Positions 5,477 to 13,182 of a stretch of 17,883 bases of DNA are shown one piece after another; within the stretch, counting starts at the first letter, position 1; each line of letters begins with the position of its first letter. The position numbers were made by a program, and so were the translations under genes. Source of the DNA: JAFGTP01 sp964498725 (lineage in GTDB: Bacteria > Fidelibacterota > UBA2242 > JAFGTP01); assembly GCA_964498725.1 (NCBI GenBank), contig CAZCHS010000070.1, positions 1 through 17,883 on the forward strand, read 5' to 3'. The notes below the pieces were generated by a model that did no database searches, was not told where the DNA came from, and was given only the letters and a program-made list of their open reading frames with translations.

Positions 5477-8290
5477 ATGAAAAAATTTCTAATTCTTTTT
5501 TTAAGTATTTCCGTTCTGGTCATGGCAAATAGTGATTTCACGCTGCTGCCGCGACTGACCGAACAAACCCGCCCGTTTTTTGATCAATATCCAAATTACG
5601 ACGGTAAAAAAGTAACTATATTCGTGATGGATACCGGTGTTGAGATCAGCCTGCCGGGCCTGGACAAAAATCCTGATGGGTCAGTTAAAGTTGTGGATGT
5701 TTATGACGCGGCGCGTTCCGGTGATATTGACTGGATCGAGCCGGAATTCCGCGACATCGACGGCACTACCTTTATGACCAATAATGATGATATATTTCTG
5801 AAAGATTACAAAGACTTTAACCTGGAGGACAAAAAAGTCTACCTGGGTATTATTAAGGAAGAGGCCTTCCAAAACAGTGTTGCCAAAGATATCAACGGCA
5901 ATGGCAAAACCGATGACGCCTGGGGATTTATTACCTTTCAGGAATCAGAAGATAACTGGGCGGTTGTAATGGACACCGATATGGACGGATCGCTGCAAGG
6001 TGAAACCATTGTTCACAATTACGACGAAAAACACGAATCAATCATGCTGCCGCGAAAAAATCCCTTATCCAATCATCAATGGATGGCGCTAACGGTTAAA
6101 ATCTATCCTGGCCGGAAAGTGACCAATTTTCATTTTGAAGACGGCGCTCACGGTACCCATGTGGCAGGAATCGCTGCCGGCTACCATATCAACGGCGATC
6201 CCGATGTCAACGGCCTGGCCCCTGCTGCCAATGTGGTCAGTATCAAGATCAGTGACGGAAAATTATTTGGTTCCGCCACCAACACCGGCTCAAAAAAGCG
6301 GGGGCTGGAATATGTCTCCCAATATATGAAAGAGCATGGCGGCTACGGCGTGATCAATATTAGCTTCGGCATCGAATCCTCCAATGAAGGCTTTTCGGAT
6401 ATTGACAATATTTTCAATGAATTTGCCATCAACAATCCCAATGTGATCGTCTGTACTTCTGCCGGTAATGAAGGCCCCGGGTTATCCAGTATCGGCACGC
6501 CATCATCGGCACAGCACATCATCGCTTCCGGCGCGTCTATGTACTACAAAACCGGTCGCGATAAATATGGCTGGACTTTGGAAGAGACAAAGATTCTGCA
6601 ATTCAGTTCCCGTGGCGGCGAATGCACCAAGCCCGATGTCATTTCTCCCGGAGCAGAACTATCCACTGTTCCCCGCTGGGAAACCAATGATTTTTACTGG
6701 GGAACCAGTATGGCGTCCCCCTATACCGCCGGAGAAATTGCTGCTGTATTGAGCGGTCTGGCCGCCGAATATCCGGATAGAATGGCCTCCGCGGCTCTGG
6801 TTCAGCACGGACTGCGTGAGACATCAACCTTTATGGACGGCTACACTTATCTGGACCAGGGAAACGGCAAGGTTGACATGCTCAAATTATTCAAATGGCT
6901 TAAAGGCGAAATCGAAGAGCCAGCGCCTGTGCATTTCAATATCAGCACAGAAACTTTCACCCCTTCCCTGCCCCAAAAAAAGTCCAATTCAATTTACTGG
7001 CGCATCTCGGATATTAATGATGTCCCTGAAGACATCAAACTCAAAATCAAGCCGGAATTCAATGACAAAGTATTACGCAAAGATATCGACGGCTTTTTTG
7101 CCAAATATACAGTAAAAAGCGACAATCGCTGGGCAAAACCGCGCAATCGCAAAATATCGCTCCTGAGGGATCTGGGTGAAACGGTCACCATTAAACTGGA
7201 TACTGATGATTTTGAAGAAAATGAGATGCGTGTGGGTAAAATAAAATTTACACCCGATGGCAATTATCAAAATATCGGGCAGGAAGTTTTTGTCACAGCT
7301 ATCAACCCCATCCGCTTCACAGAAGCCAATAATTTCACTTACCGGGCTGCCGGTCAACAGGTAACCCCCGGTCATCAAAATCGTTATTTCCTGGCATTGC
7401 CTTTTGGCAGCAGCGCCATGACTATCAAAGTGAATGCTGACAATAGTGATTATGCCAAATTACAGACCTATATTCTCGACAATCATGGGTTGCCGGCCGG
7501 CCGTTTAGGTCCTATTTCCAGTGACGGTGAACGATTGGAAACAGAAAAAACGATTCGCGGCCTGGAACACGGTGTTTACGAACTTGTGGTGCTGGGTGAT
7601 CCCAGTGGAAAAAAAGCAAGCAGTTATGATGTTGAAGTTTTCTTTGAAGGAGTTGAATTTTGCGAGGAAGAAAAGAAAAACCTCACCTTTAGCAACGGCA
7701 ATGCGCCTGGCTTTTCCGGTAAATTGACACCGGTGCTTGATACTTATAAAGATATTGCTCTCAGTGGCGAGATCAATGGCTATGGTAAGAAGGAAATTGT
7801 CAGCTTCGGAGAAACGGATACCATTACTCATTCCTTCGAAAAAACCGAAACTGATAAAGCCGTGGCCTTTAAAATTGATATGCCTCTGAAATATCATACA
7901 AATTTCACTGATATTATGATCACAGCGGAAAATTCTGACGGCAAACAATTACGCATGTCTGGCATCGGCACAAAGGATAATACCTTTTATATTCCCTCCT
8001 CTGTTCCTGCCGGAAAATATACGCTAAAGATTCTTCCCGCCTATGCCGACTATGTCAAAAGGGAAAAATTCGACCTGGATATGGAAGAAGTCCATTATTT
8101 CAATGAGAAATATACCGGCGCGGAGTCTTTTCCGGAAAACACCTTGTTTCAGAATGAAAATTATTCTTATACCGTTAAACTGAATGCAGCGCCACCACTG
8201 ATCCCTGATGATTATTACTATTTCGGTAATGTAAAAATTATCCAGCGCGGTAAAACGCTGGCAGAAAAGATCATTCGTGCCGAGAAATAA
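5477..8290 (+). CDS. Exported S8 subtilase of tripeptidyl-peptidase II type
   Basis: A 937-residue serine peptidase with a signal peptide (about residues 1-17, MKKFLILFLSISVLVMA), so it should act in the periplasm or outside. The catalytic set is complete: Asp52 in FVMDTGVE, His228 in GAHGTHVAG, oxyanion Asn331 in TSAGNEGPG and Ser411 in WGTSMASPYTAGE. Asp and His are 176 residues apart, against ~32 in subtilisin; a large insert at this place is the mark of the tripeptidyl-peptidase II branch, which removes tripeptides from oligopeptide N-termini. The ~500 residues after the catalytic domain (from ~450) look like beta-sandwich modules (FTPSLPQKKSNSIYWRISD, PLKYHTNFTDIMITAENSDG), also as in TPP II. 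Eukaryotic TPP II is a giant cytosolic complex, so an exported form is notable. There is no propeptide region of the usual length before Asp52. A GGAGGG ribosome site lies 4-9 bases before the ATG. Substrate is unknown. Confidence 0.85.
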   Translation: MKKFLILFLSISVLVMANSDFTLLPRLTEQTRPFFDQYPNYDGKKVTIFVMDTGVEISLPGLDKNPDGSVKVVDVYDAARSGDIDWIEPEFRDIDGTTFMTNNDDIFLKDYKDFNLEDKKVYLGIIKEEAFQNSVAKDINGNGKTDDAWGFITFQESEDNWAVVMDTDMDGSLQGETIVHNYDEKHESIMLPRKNPLSNHQWMALTVKIYPGRKVTNFHFEDGAHGTHVAGIAAGYHINGDPDVNGLAPAANVVSIKISDGKLFGSATNTGSKKRGLEYVSQYMKEHGGYGVINISFGIESSNEGFSDIDNIFNEFAINNPNVIVCTSAGNEGPGLSSIGTPSSAQHIIASGASMYYKTGRDKYGWTLEETKILQFSSRGGECTKPDVISPGAELSTVPRWETNDFYWGTSMASPYTAGEIAAVLSGLAAEYPDRMASAALVQHGLRETSTFMDGYTYLDQGNGKVDMLKLFKWLKGEIEEPAPVHFNISTETFTPSLPQKKSNSIYWRISDINDVPEDIKLKIKPEFNDKVLRKDIDGFFAKYTVKSDNRWAKPRNRKISLLRDLGETVTIKLDTDDFEENEMRVGKIKFTPDGNYQNIGQEVFVTAINPIRFTEANNFTYRAAGQQVTPGHQNRYFLALPFGSSAMTIKVNADNSDYAKLQTYILDNHGLPAGRLGPISSDGERLETEKTIRGLEHGVYELVVLGDPSGKKASSYDVEVFFEGVEFCEEEKKNLTFSNGNAPGFSGKLTPVLDTYKDIALSGEINGYGKKEIVSFGETDTITHSFEKTETDKAVAFKIDMPLKYHTNFTDIMITAENSDGKQLRMSGIGTKDNTFYIPSSVPAGKYTLKILPAYADYVKREKFDLDMEEVHYFNEKYTGAESFPENTLFQNENYSYTVKLNAAPPLIPDDYYYFGNVKIIQRGKTLAEKIIRAEK

Positions 8291-8313
8291 ATTTTATTGA
8301 TTACAGATTACAG

Positions 8314-8344
8314 AAGGCGGCAAATGATTTTGTCGCCTTTTTTT
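8314..8344 (+). terminator. Intrinsic terminator of the subtilase gene
   Basis: AAGGCGGCAAA (8314-8324) pairs with TTTGTCGCCTT (8329-8339), 11 bp with one G-T wobble and a 4-nt loop, followed by a run of T to 8344. It lies 24 bp after the subtilase stop codon. Confidence 0.85.
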
Positions 8345-8480
8345 ATCTTCCGAAACCATCAGAAGGCTAAGCCCTCAACTTCACTCTTTTCAAATGGTTG
8401 CAAACTTTTGAAATGGTGTTCAATACACAACACGAAATACTAGGGATAGCGATTAAATTAGAGTGGTTTATTAAAACCGC

Positions 8481-8509
8481 TTGTTGCCAAAATGCACACA
8501 TTGTATTAA
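8481..8509 (+). promoter_or_regulatory. Promoter of the toxin-antitoxin pair, implying a leaderless start
   Basis: TTGTTG (8481-8486), 17 bases, TATTAA (8504-8509). Transcription would begin at about 8516-8519, at or next to the toxin ATG at 8519, and no Shine-Dalgarno sequence precedes that ATG. An imperfect tandem repeat at 8386-8404 and 8405-8423 (CTTTTCAAATGGTTG / CTTTTGAAATGGTGT), containing inverted TTTCAAA/TTTGAAA, lies further upstream and might be a regulatory site. Confidence 0.45.
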
Positions 8510-8518
8510 ATTCATCAC

Positions 8519-8797
8519 ATGAAATCTTTTAACTGGAACAGAAACAAAAATAATTGGCTAAAAGAGAATAGAAAAATTTCATTTGAAGATATTGTTTTCT
8601 ATATAAATAATGGATTTTTAATTGATGATATAAACCATCCAAACACAGAAAAATATAAAAACCAAAGAATATTCTTGGTGGATATAAAAAACTATGTCCA
8701 TTTAGTTCCGTATGTCGAAAATAGGAAAGAATTTTTTTTAAAAACAATTATTCCAAGTCGAAAAATGACAAAACAATATTTGGGAGATAAAAAATGA
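8519..8797 (+). CDS. BrnT-like toxin of a type II toxin-antitoxin system
   Basis: A 92-residue, Lys/Asn-rich basic protein. It has the layout of BrnT-family ribonuclease toxins (RelE-like fold): N-terminal FNWNRNK..WLKENRKISFED (F-W-x-x-x-K and 'SFE' as in BrnT), a central NQRIFLVDIKNYVHLVPYV strand pair, and IIPSRKMTKQYL at the C-terminus, matching the BrnT 'ISARKATRRERR' segment. Such toxins cleave mRNA and arrest growth when free of antitoxin. The stop overlaps the downstream ATG (ATGA), so the pair is translationally coupled, toxin first, as in brnTA. The gene is much richer in A+T than its neighbours, as expected for a mobile module. Expression probably depends on repression by the antitoxin complex. 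An alternative label would be a generic RelE-superfamily toxin. Confidence 0.7.
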   Translation: MKSFNWNRNKNNWLKENRKISFEDIVFYINNGFLIDDINHPNTEKYKNQRIFLVDIKNYVHLVPYVENRKEFFLKTIIPSRKMTKQYLGDKK

Positions 8798-9066
8798 GTA
8801 ACAACTTAAATAAAGAAGAACAAGAAATTTTAGAGTCTTTTGAAAGAGGCGAATGGCAGTCTGTTCCAAATTTTAAAGAGCGAAAAAAAGAACTGAAAGC
8901 CGCTGCTGTACAAACTTTGAAAAAGAACAAAAGAGTCAATATACGCATGACAGAGAAAGATCTTATAGAAATTAAGAAAGTCGCCAATGAGGAGGGATTG
9001 CCCTATCAAACATTAATATCAAGTATTTTGCATAAATACATTAATGGAAGATTGGTAACCAAATAA
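8794..9066 (+). CDS. CopG-type antitoxin of the toxin-antitoxin pair
   Basis: A 90-residue protein. The N-terminal half is charged (EEQEILESFERGEWQSVPNF) and would wrap the toxin. The C-terminal half (~44-88) has the ribbon-helix-helix form: the strand KRVNIRMT, helix EKDLIEIKKVANEEG, then LPYQTLISSILHKYINGRL, the usual ending of CopG-antitoxin family members. RHH dimers bind operator DNA and normally repress their own operon. It shares 4 bp (ATGA) with the toxin gene. 'E(I/E)LESFExGEW' at the start is typical of antitoxins paired with BrnT-like toxins. The DNA-binding role is inferred from the fold only. Confidence 0.75.
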   Translation: MSNNLNKEEQEILESFERGEWQSVPNFKERKKELKAAAVQTLKKNKRVNIRMTEKDLIEIKKVANEEGLPYQTLISSILHKYINGRLVTK

Positions 9067-9107
9067 AATCACACCTCAATTATTTAAATTACGAACAAGG
9101 AGATTGG

Positions 9108-9339
9108 CCTGCATTATTCATAAAAATATGAACAATGCCCGCTTCGTGCCGTTTCGTTTCCTTTCGTCAAGAGCCGGATATTCTAGAGGAATCTATCGGG
9201 ATTAACCTGAATATCATTTTATCAGTCAAAGGCGGTATGTTCCATGAATTTTCCAAACTATTTTTCTATGATTTATCTTATAAACTATTCATTTAATTGG
9301 CTTTACTTTAAGAGTTTGAAAATTCATGAATAATTCAGG
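9108..9339. mobile_element. Dispersed ~232-bp element with CCTG(C/A)ATTATTCAT inverted ends
   Basis: Left end CCTGCATTATTCAT (9108-9121) and right end ATGAATAATTCAGG (9326-9339) are inverted repeats with one mismatch. A related inner end, TAACCTGAAT (9203-9212), pairs exactly with 9333-9342, and CCATGAATTTTCCAAAC (~9241-9257) pairs imperfectly with GTTTGAAAATTCATG (9314-9328). The first 55 bases match 17813-17867 with about five differences, and CTATCGGGA recurs at 9193-9201 and 17875-17883. No coding capacity is visible. This element, the terminator after it and ~40 bp of nondescript AT-rich DNA before it account for the gene-free interval 9067-9409. Confidence 0.6.
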
Positions 9340-9360
9340 TTAGACTTTCAGGCTAAAACT

Positions 9361-9390
9361 AAAAAGTCCCGGCTCTCACCGGGACTTTTT
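9361..9390 (-). terminator. Intrinsic terminator of ppdK
   Basis: AAAAAGTCCCGG (9361-9372) and CCGGGACTTTTT (9379-9390) form a perfect 12-bp stem with a 6-nt loop. The A/T flanks make it work in either direction; it sits 19 bp after the ppdK stop on the minus strand. Confidence 0.9.
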
Positions 9391-9409
9391 ATTTATCTAA
9401 TATGAAATA

Positions 9410-12133
9410 CTATTCATTTTCTTCAATCGCGGCCTGGGCAGCTGCCAGACGTGCGATCGGTACACGATAAGGAGAACAAGATACGTAATTCATACCCACT
9501 CTGTGGCAGAATTTTACGGAACTGGGTTCACCACCATGTTCACCACAGATACCTACTTTCAGGTCTTTGTTAGTTGAGCGTCCTTTTGTGGTACCCATTT
9601 CAACTAACTGACCCACACCTTCCTGGTCTAATACCTGGAAAGGATCGTTTTCAAGGATCTTCTTTTCTTTATAAATCGGCAGGAATGATCCGGCATCATC
9701 ACGGGAATAACCAAAAGTCATCTGTGTCAGGTCATTGGTACCAAAAGAGAAAAATTCCGCTACTTCAGCCACTTTATCAGCAGTCAGGGCAGCCCGTGGA
9801 ATTTCAATCATTGTACCTACCTGGAAATCGATAGTATCGCCTTTTTCTTCAAAGACTTTCTGGGCAGTTTCACGAATGATATCCGCCTGCATTTCCAGTT
9901 CTTTCTTGGTTCCGATCAATGGCACCATGATTTCCGGTTTCGCATCAATACCTTCGGCTTTACAATTCAGCGCCGCTTCGATAATTGCGCGAGCCTGCAT
10001 TTCAGTGATTTCCGGGTAAGTATTTCCCAGACGGCAGCCGCGATGTCCCAGCATTGGGTTGAACTCGGAAAGTGATTCCACTTTGGCTTTGACTTCTTCG
10101 GCTGAAACACCCATTTCTTTGGCCATTTCTTCCTGATTTTTAGGTTCATGAGGTACAAATTCGTGCAGGGGCGGATCAAGCAATCTGACAGTCACGCCAA
10201 ATCCGTCCATAACTTTGAAAATACCTTCGAAATCTTCCCGCTGCATCGGCAGTAATTTTGCCAGTGCTTTTCTGCGGCCTTGTTCATTATCAGCCAGAAT
10301 CATTTCACGAACTGCTTTGATTCTGTCGCCTTCAAAAAACATGTGCTCCGTACGGGTCAGGCCAATTCCCCGGGCGCCAAAGTCACGGGCAACCTGAGAA
10401 TCATTAGGATTATCAGCATTGGTTCTGACGTACATTCTGGTATATTTATCACAAAGGTCCATCAACTTACCGAAATCTCCGCTAACTTCAGGATCCATTG
10501 TTTTGATTTTACCTTCCAGGACAGCGCCGGTAGACCCATTCAGGGAAAGCCAGTCGCCTTCTTTTAGGGTTGTGCCTTTGATGGTCATTGTTTTTTTGGT
10601 GTAATCGATTTTTACATCGCCGGCACCGGATACACAGCATTTTCCCATACCGCGGGCCACAACAGCAGCGTGTGAGGTCATACCGCCACGGGCTGTCAAA
10701 ATACCATTCGCCGCTTCCATACCGCTGATGTCTTCGGGAGAAGTTTCAATACGCACCAGAATAACTTCTTCGCCCTTTTCTTTCCATTCCGCGGCATGAT
10801 CCGCAAAAAATACGACTTTGCCGGTAGCAGCGCCCGGAGAGGCGGGCAGACCGGTGGTCATTGTATTGGCTTCCGCCAGTGCGTCGGTATCGAAAACAGG
10901 GTGTAGTAATTCATCCAGCCTATTGGGTTCGACACGTTTAACAGCAGTTTTTTCATCGATCATGCCTTCATCCAGCATATCCATGGCCATTTTTACCATC
11001 GCCGCGCCGGTTCTTTTTCCGGTACGTGTCTGGAGCAACCATAATCTGCCGTCCTGAATTGTGAATTCCAGGTCCTGCATATCAGCATAATGCTCTTCCA
11101 GTTTCTGCTGAACTTTATCTAATTCTTTGTAAACTTTTGGCATGGTTTCTTCGAGTGAGGGATATTTTTCTTTTCTTTCTTTTTCAGATACATTGGCCCT
11201 ATCAGCCCATCTTTTAGAACCCTCAATGGTAATTTCCTGAGGAGTTCTAACTCCGGCAACCACATCTTCACCCTGTGCATTGATCAGGTACTCACCATTG
11301 AAAATATTTTCGCCAGTGGCCGCGTCGCGTGTAAAAGCAACGCCTGTGGCAGAATTTTCACCCATGTTTCCATAAACCATGGACTGAACATTGACTGCGG
11401 TTCCCATATCATCGGAAAGGCCGTTCATTGCACGGTATTTGATGGCGCGGGGATTGTCCCAACTACCAAATACAGCGCCGATAGCCGCCCATAACTGATC
11501 CCATGGATCAAAAGGGAATTCCTGATCGGAGTATTCTTTAGTCACTTTTTTGAACTTGGCGACGATTTCTTTGAGATCGGCAACATCAAGTTCTGTATCG
11601 TTTTCAACGCCCTTTTTTTCTTTGGCTTCATCAAGTACTTTTTCATAAGGGTCATGGTGTTCGCCGTCTTTGGCGGCTACGCCAAGAACAACATCACCGA
11701 ACATCTGCATGAAACGACGGTAGGAGTCCCAGGCAAATCTTTCATTGCCTGATTTTTTTGCCAGGCCCACAACGGTTTCATCGTTGAGTCCCAGGTTCAA
11801 TACAGTGTCCATCATACCGGGCATGGAGACAGCGGCGCCGGAACGGACCGATACTAACAGAGGATTTTCAGTAGAACCAAATTTCGCATCCATAATATCT
11901 TCAACATATTTGATGCCTGCTTCTACTTCATCTTTGATCGCAGCAAAGGTTTTTTCTTCGCCATTTTTTACATAATTCAAACACTCTTCTGTAGTAATTG
12001 TGAACCCAGCCGGTACCGGTACACCGATACGATTCATTTCGGCAAGGTTAGCACCTTTTCCACCGAGAAGCGGTTTTTGACTGGCTACTCCTTCTGCTTC
12101 ACCAGCACCAAAAGTATAAACTGATTTTCCCAT
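9410..12133 (-). CDS. ppdK: Pyruvate,phosphate dikinase
   Basis: A full-length 907-residue PPDK (EC 2.7.9.1), which interconverts pyruvate + ATP + phosphate with phosphoenolpyruvate + AMP + pyrophosphate in the cytoplasm. Domains in order: the N-terminal nucleotide-binding domain (GGKGANLAEM at ~24-33, VPAGFTITTE, VSVRSGAAVSMPGMMDTVLN at ~95-113, GENSATGVAFTRD). Next the phosphohistidine domain with catalytic His488 in GGMTSHAAVVARG, preceded by Thr486, the position used for regulation in plants and some bacteria. Last the C-terminal TIM barrel with ARGIGLTRTEHMFF, FSFGTNDLTQMTFG and the catalytic Cys863 in GICGEHGGEPSS. Length and all motifs are normal. GAGGT lies 7-11 bases before the ATG; a good promoter and a strong terminator enclose it, so it is probably transcribed on its own. 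In anaerobes it works in glycolysis or gluconeogenesis; here it could also help supply oxaloacetate for aspartate. Confidence 0.97.
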   Translation of the reverse strand: MGKSVYTFGAGEAEGVASQKPLLGGKGANLAEMNRIGVPVPAGFTITTEECLNYVKNGEEKTFAAIKDEVEAGIKYVEDIMDAKFGSTENPLLVSVRSGAAVSMPGMMDTVLNLGLNDETVVGLAKKSGNERFAWDSYRRFMQMFGDVVLGVAAKDGEHHDPYEKVLDEAKEKKGVENDTELDVADLKEIVAKFKKVTKEYSDQEFPFDPWDQLWAAIGAVFGSWDNPRAIKYRAMNGLSDDMGTAVNVQSMVYGNMGENSATGVAFTRDAATGENIFNGEYLINAQGEDVVAGVRTPQEITIEGSKRWADRANVSEKERKEKYPSLEETMPKVYKELDKVQQKLEEHYADMQDLEFTIQDGRLWLLQTRTGKRTGAAMVKMAMDMLDEGMIDEKTAVKRVEPNRLDELLHPVFDTDALAEANTMTTGLPASPGAATGKVVFFADHAAEWKEKGEEVILVRIETSPEDISGMEAANGILTARGGMTSHAAVVARGMGKCCVSGAGDVKIDYTKKTMTIKGTTLKEGDWLSLNGSTGAVLEGKIKTMDPEVSGDFGKLMDLCDKYTRMYVRTNADNPNDSQVARDFGARGIGLTRTEHMFFEGDRIKAVREMILADNEQGRRKALAKLLPMQREDFEGIFKVMDGFGVTVRLLDPPLHEFVPHEPKNQEEMAKEMGVSAEEVKAKVESLSEFNPMLGHRGCRLGNTYPEITEMQARAIIEAALNCKAEGIDAKPEIMVPLIGTKKELEMQADIIRETAQKVFEEKGDTIDFQVGTMIEIPRAALTADKVAEVAEFFSFGTNDLTQMTFGYSRDDAGSFLPIYKEKKILENDPFQVLDQEGVGQLVEMGTTKGRSTNKDLKVGICGEHGGEPSSVKFCHRVGMNYVSCSPYRVPIARLAAAQAAIEENE

Positions 12134-12183
12134 AAATACCTCTTTATTTTTAATTAACGTTTGTCATGTTTTTACCAACCCTA

Positions 12184-12212
12184 AATATACTTAGCTAAAC
12201 TATTTTTTTCAA
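12184..12212 (-). promoter_or_regulatory. Promoter of ppdK
   Basis: On the minus strand TTGAAA (plus 12207-12212) is followed after exactly 17 bases by TATATT (plus 12184-12189). The start point near 12177 gives a ~44-nt leader that ends in the GAGGT ribosome site. It shows that ppdK has its own promoter although it follows the homocysteine module on the same strand. Confidence 0.6.
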
Positions 12213-12295
12213 CAATAATAAATGACTGCCGATTCTATCCCCAATAATTTTATGAGCTTCTAATAGATCAGGAAATATTAACCTGGATTTATGCT

Positions 12296-13042
12296 TCACA
12301 ATGCCACAATTTCAAACTTTCCGCGAATGCCAATTTTATCATCACAGATGACAATTGCAGATAAAATTTCTGTGAATTTTTCCGTTTCCGCTAATACACT
12401 TTCTATATCATTAACTGTTTTCACCTTATTTCCAAAGGCTGTGGCAAAAGCATCAGCCAAACCCGCATTTTCACAGGCGATCATCACTGCGTCAGCATTG
12501 CCGGAACTCAGTGAGGGACCAATTTTACCGGAGGAGGTACAAATTCCCAATGGAGTTTCACTGGCAGGAATTTTCACGCCGATTTTTTCTGACAAAGGGG
12601 AGTCACCGGCGAAAACGGATAAGGTGATCTTATCCACTACATTTATATAGATGTCTCCACCGTTTTCCACGATGATTTCATTGGGGTGAAATTTTTCCTC
12701 GATTTTTGTGCCGATATATTCCGAGGTGAATCCCGCTACAGCACTCATAGGGCCGATACCGGCATGGTTGCCGGCTTTGATCATGGTCTCCATTTCCGGC
12801 GATATATTATCGGGCATTTTAATGGGAGATAAAGATTTTTGAATGATTGGATACTGACTGATATTTTCTTCCAGATTCTTCCATAATTTTCCCAGCTCTG
12901 ATAGAGCAAACTGTTTCAATTCCTGGCTGGTTTCAATAGGATTAACACCGATCCAGAGGTCGCTCTGCTTGTAGGAGACCAGAAAGGAATTAAATCTTCC
13001 CTGTCGCATATTTTCACGGTATGTTCTGGGTTGGTAGGTCAT
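12296..13042 (-). CDS. UPF0280/COG2122 ApbE-like protein, homocysteine-pathway partner
   Basis: A 248-residue member of UPF0280 (COG2122), a family with an ApbE-like fold. Recognisable pieces are YREN near residues 8-11, GIGPMSAVAG (95-104), VENGGDIYI (125-133, the ApbE-like Asn-Gly-Gly-Asp segment), GICTSSGKIG with SLSSGNADAV (166-186) and LADAFATAFGN (195-205). In methanogens a COG2122 gene (MA1715 in Methanosarcina acetivorans) was linked, with COG1900 and the NIL-ferredoxin, to homocysteine formation from aspartate semialdehyde and sulfide, particularly when sulfide is low, as I recall. Its chemistry is not settled; the ApbE resemblance suggests flavin or nucleotide handling, which is inference. 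It follows the NIL-ferredoxin gene by 140 bp on the same strand. No good Shine-Dalgarno site is seen before the ATG; the next Met (residue 12) has none either, so I keep the longer start. Confidence 0.85.
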   Translation of the reverse strand: MTYQPRTYRENMRQGRFNSFLVSYKQSDLWIGVNPIETSQELKQFALSELGKLWKNLEENISQYPIIQKSLSPIKMPDNISPEMETMIKAGNHAGIGPMSAVAGFTSEYIGTKIEEKFHPNEIIVENGGDIYINVVDKITLSVFAGDSPLSEKIGVKIPASETPLGICTSSGKIGPSLSSGNADAVMIACENAGLADAFATAFGNKVKTVNDIESVLAETEKFTEILSAIVICDDKIGIRGKFEIVAL

Positions 13043-13068
13043 TTTTTAAGGTTTTCCACGAATTACAC

Positions 13069-13080
13069 GAATAATTCAGG
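13069..13080. repeat. Half copy of the ATGAATAATTCAGG repeat end
   Basis: GAATAATTCAGG with the following TTA repeats the right end of the 9108-9339 element (9328-9342). It lies just upstream of the COG2122 gene, next to the phrase CCACGAATTACACGAAT. No partner end is nearby. Confidence 0.4.
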
Positions 13081-13115
13081 TTAAGACAATTTAGAAAAAT
13101 TTGTACTTATTTACC

Positions 13116-13152
13116 AACCCTTGTGTCCGGCAACTGCCGGATCGCAAGGGTT
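13116..13152. repeat. Long interrupted hairpin between NIL-ferredoxin and COG2122 genes
   Basis: AACCCTTG (13116-13123) pairs with CAAGGGTT (13145-13152); inside it TCCGGCA (13126-13132) pairs with TGCCGGA (13135-13141) around a 2-nt loop. The core TGTCCGGCAACTGCCGGAT (13124-13142) recurs with two changes at 1983-2001 in the REP-like cluster, so it belongs to a dispersed family. In the transcript it may stop or pause transcription or set mRNA stability within the module; there is no T-run typical of a terminator. Confidence 0.65.
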
Positions 13153-13182
13153 CTATTATCCGCGTGAATCCGCCGGTAAAAA

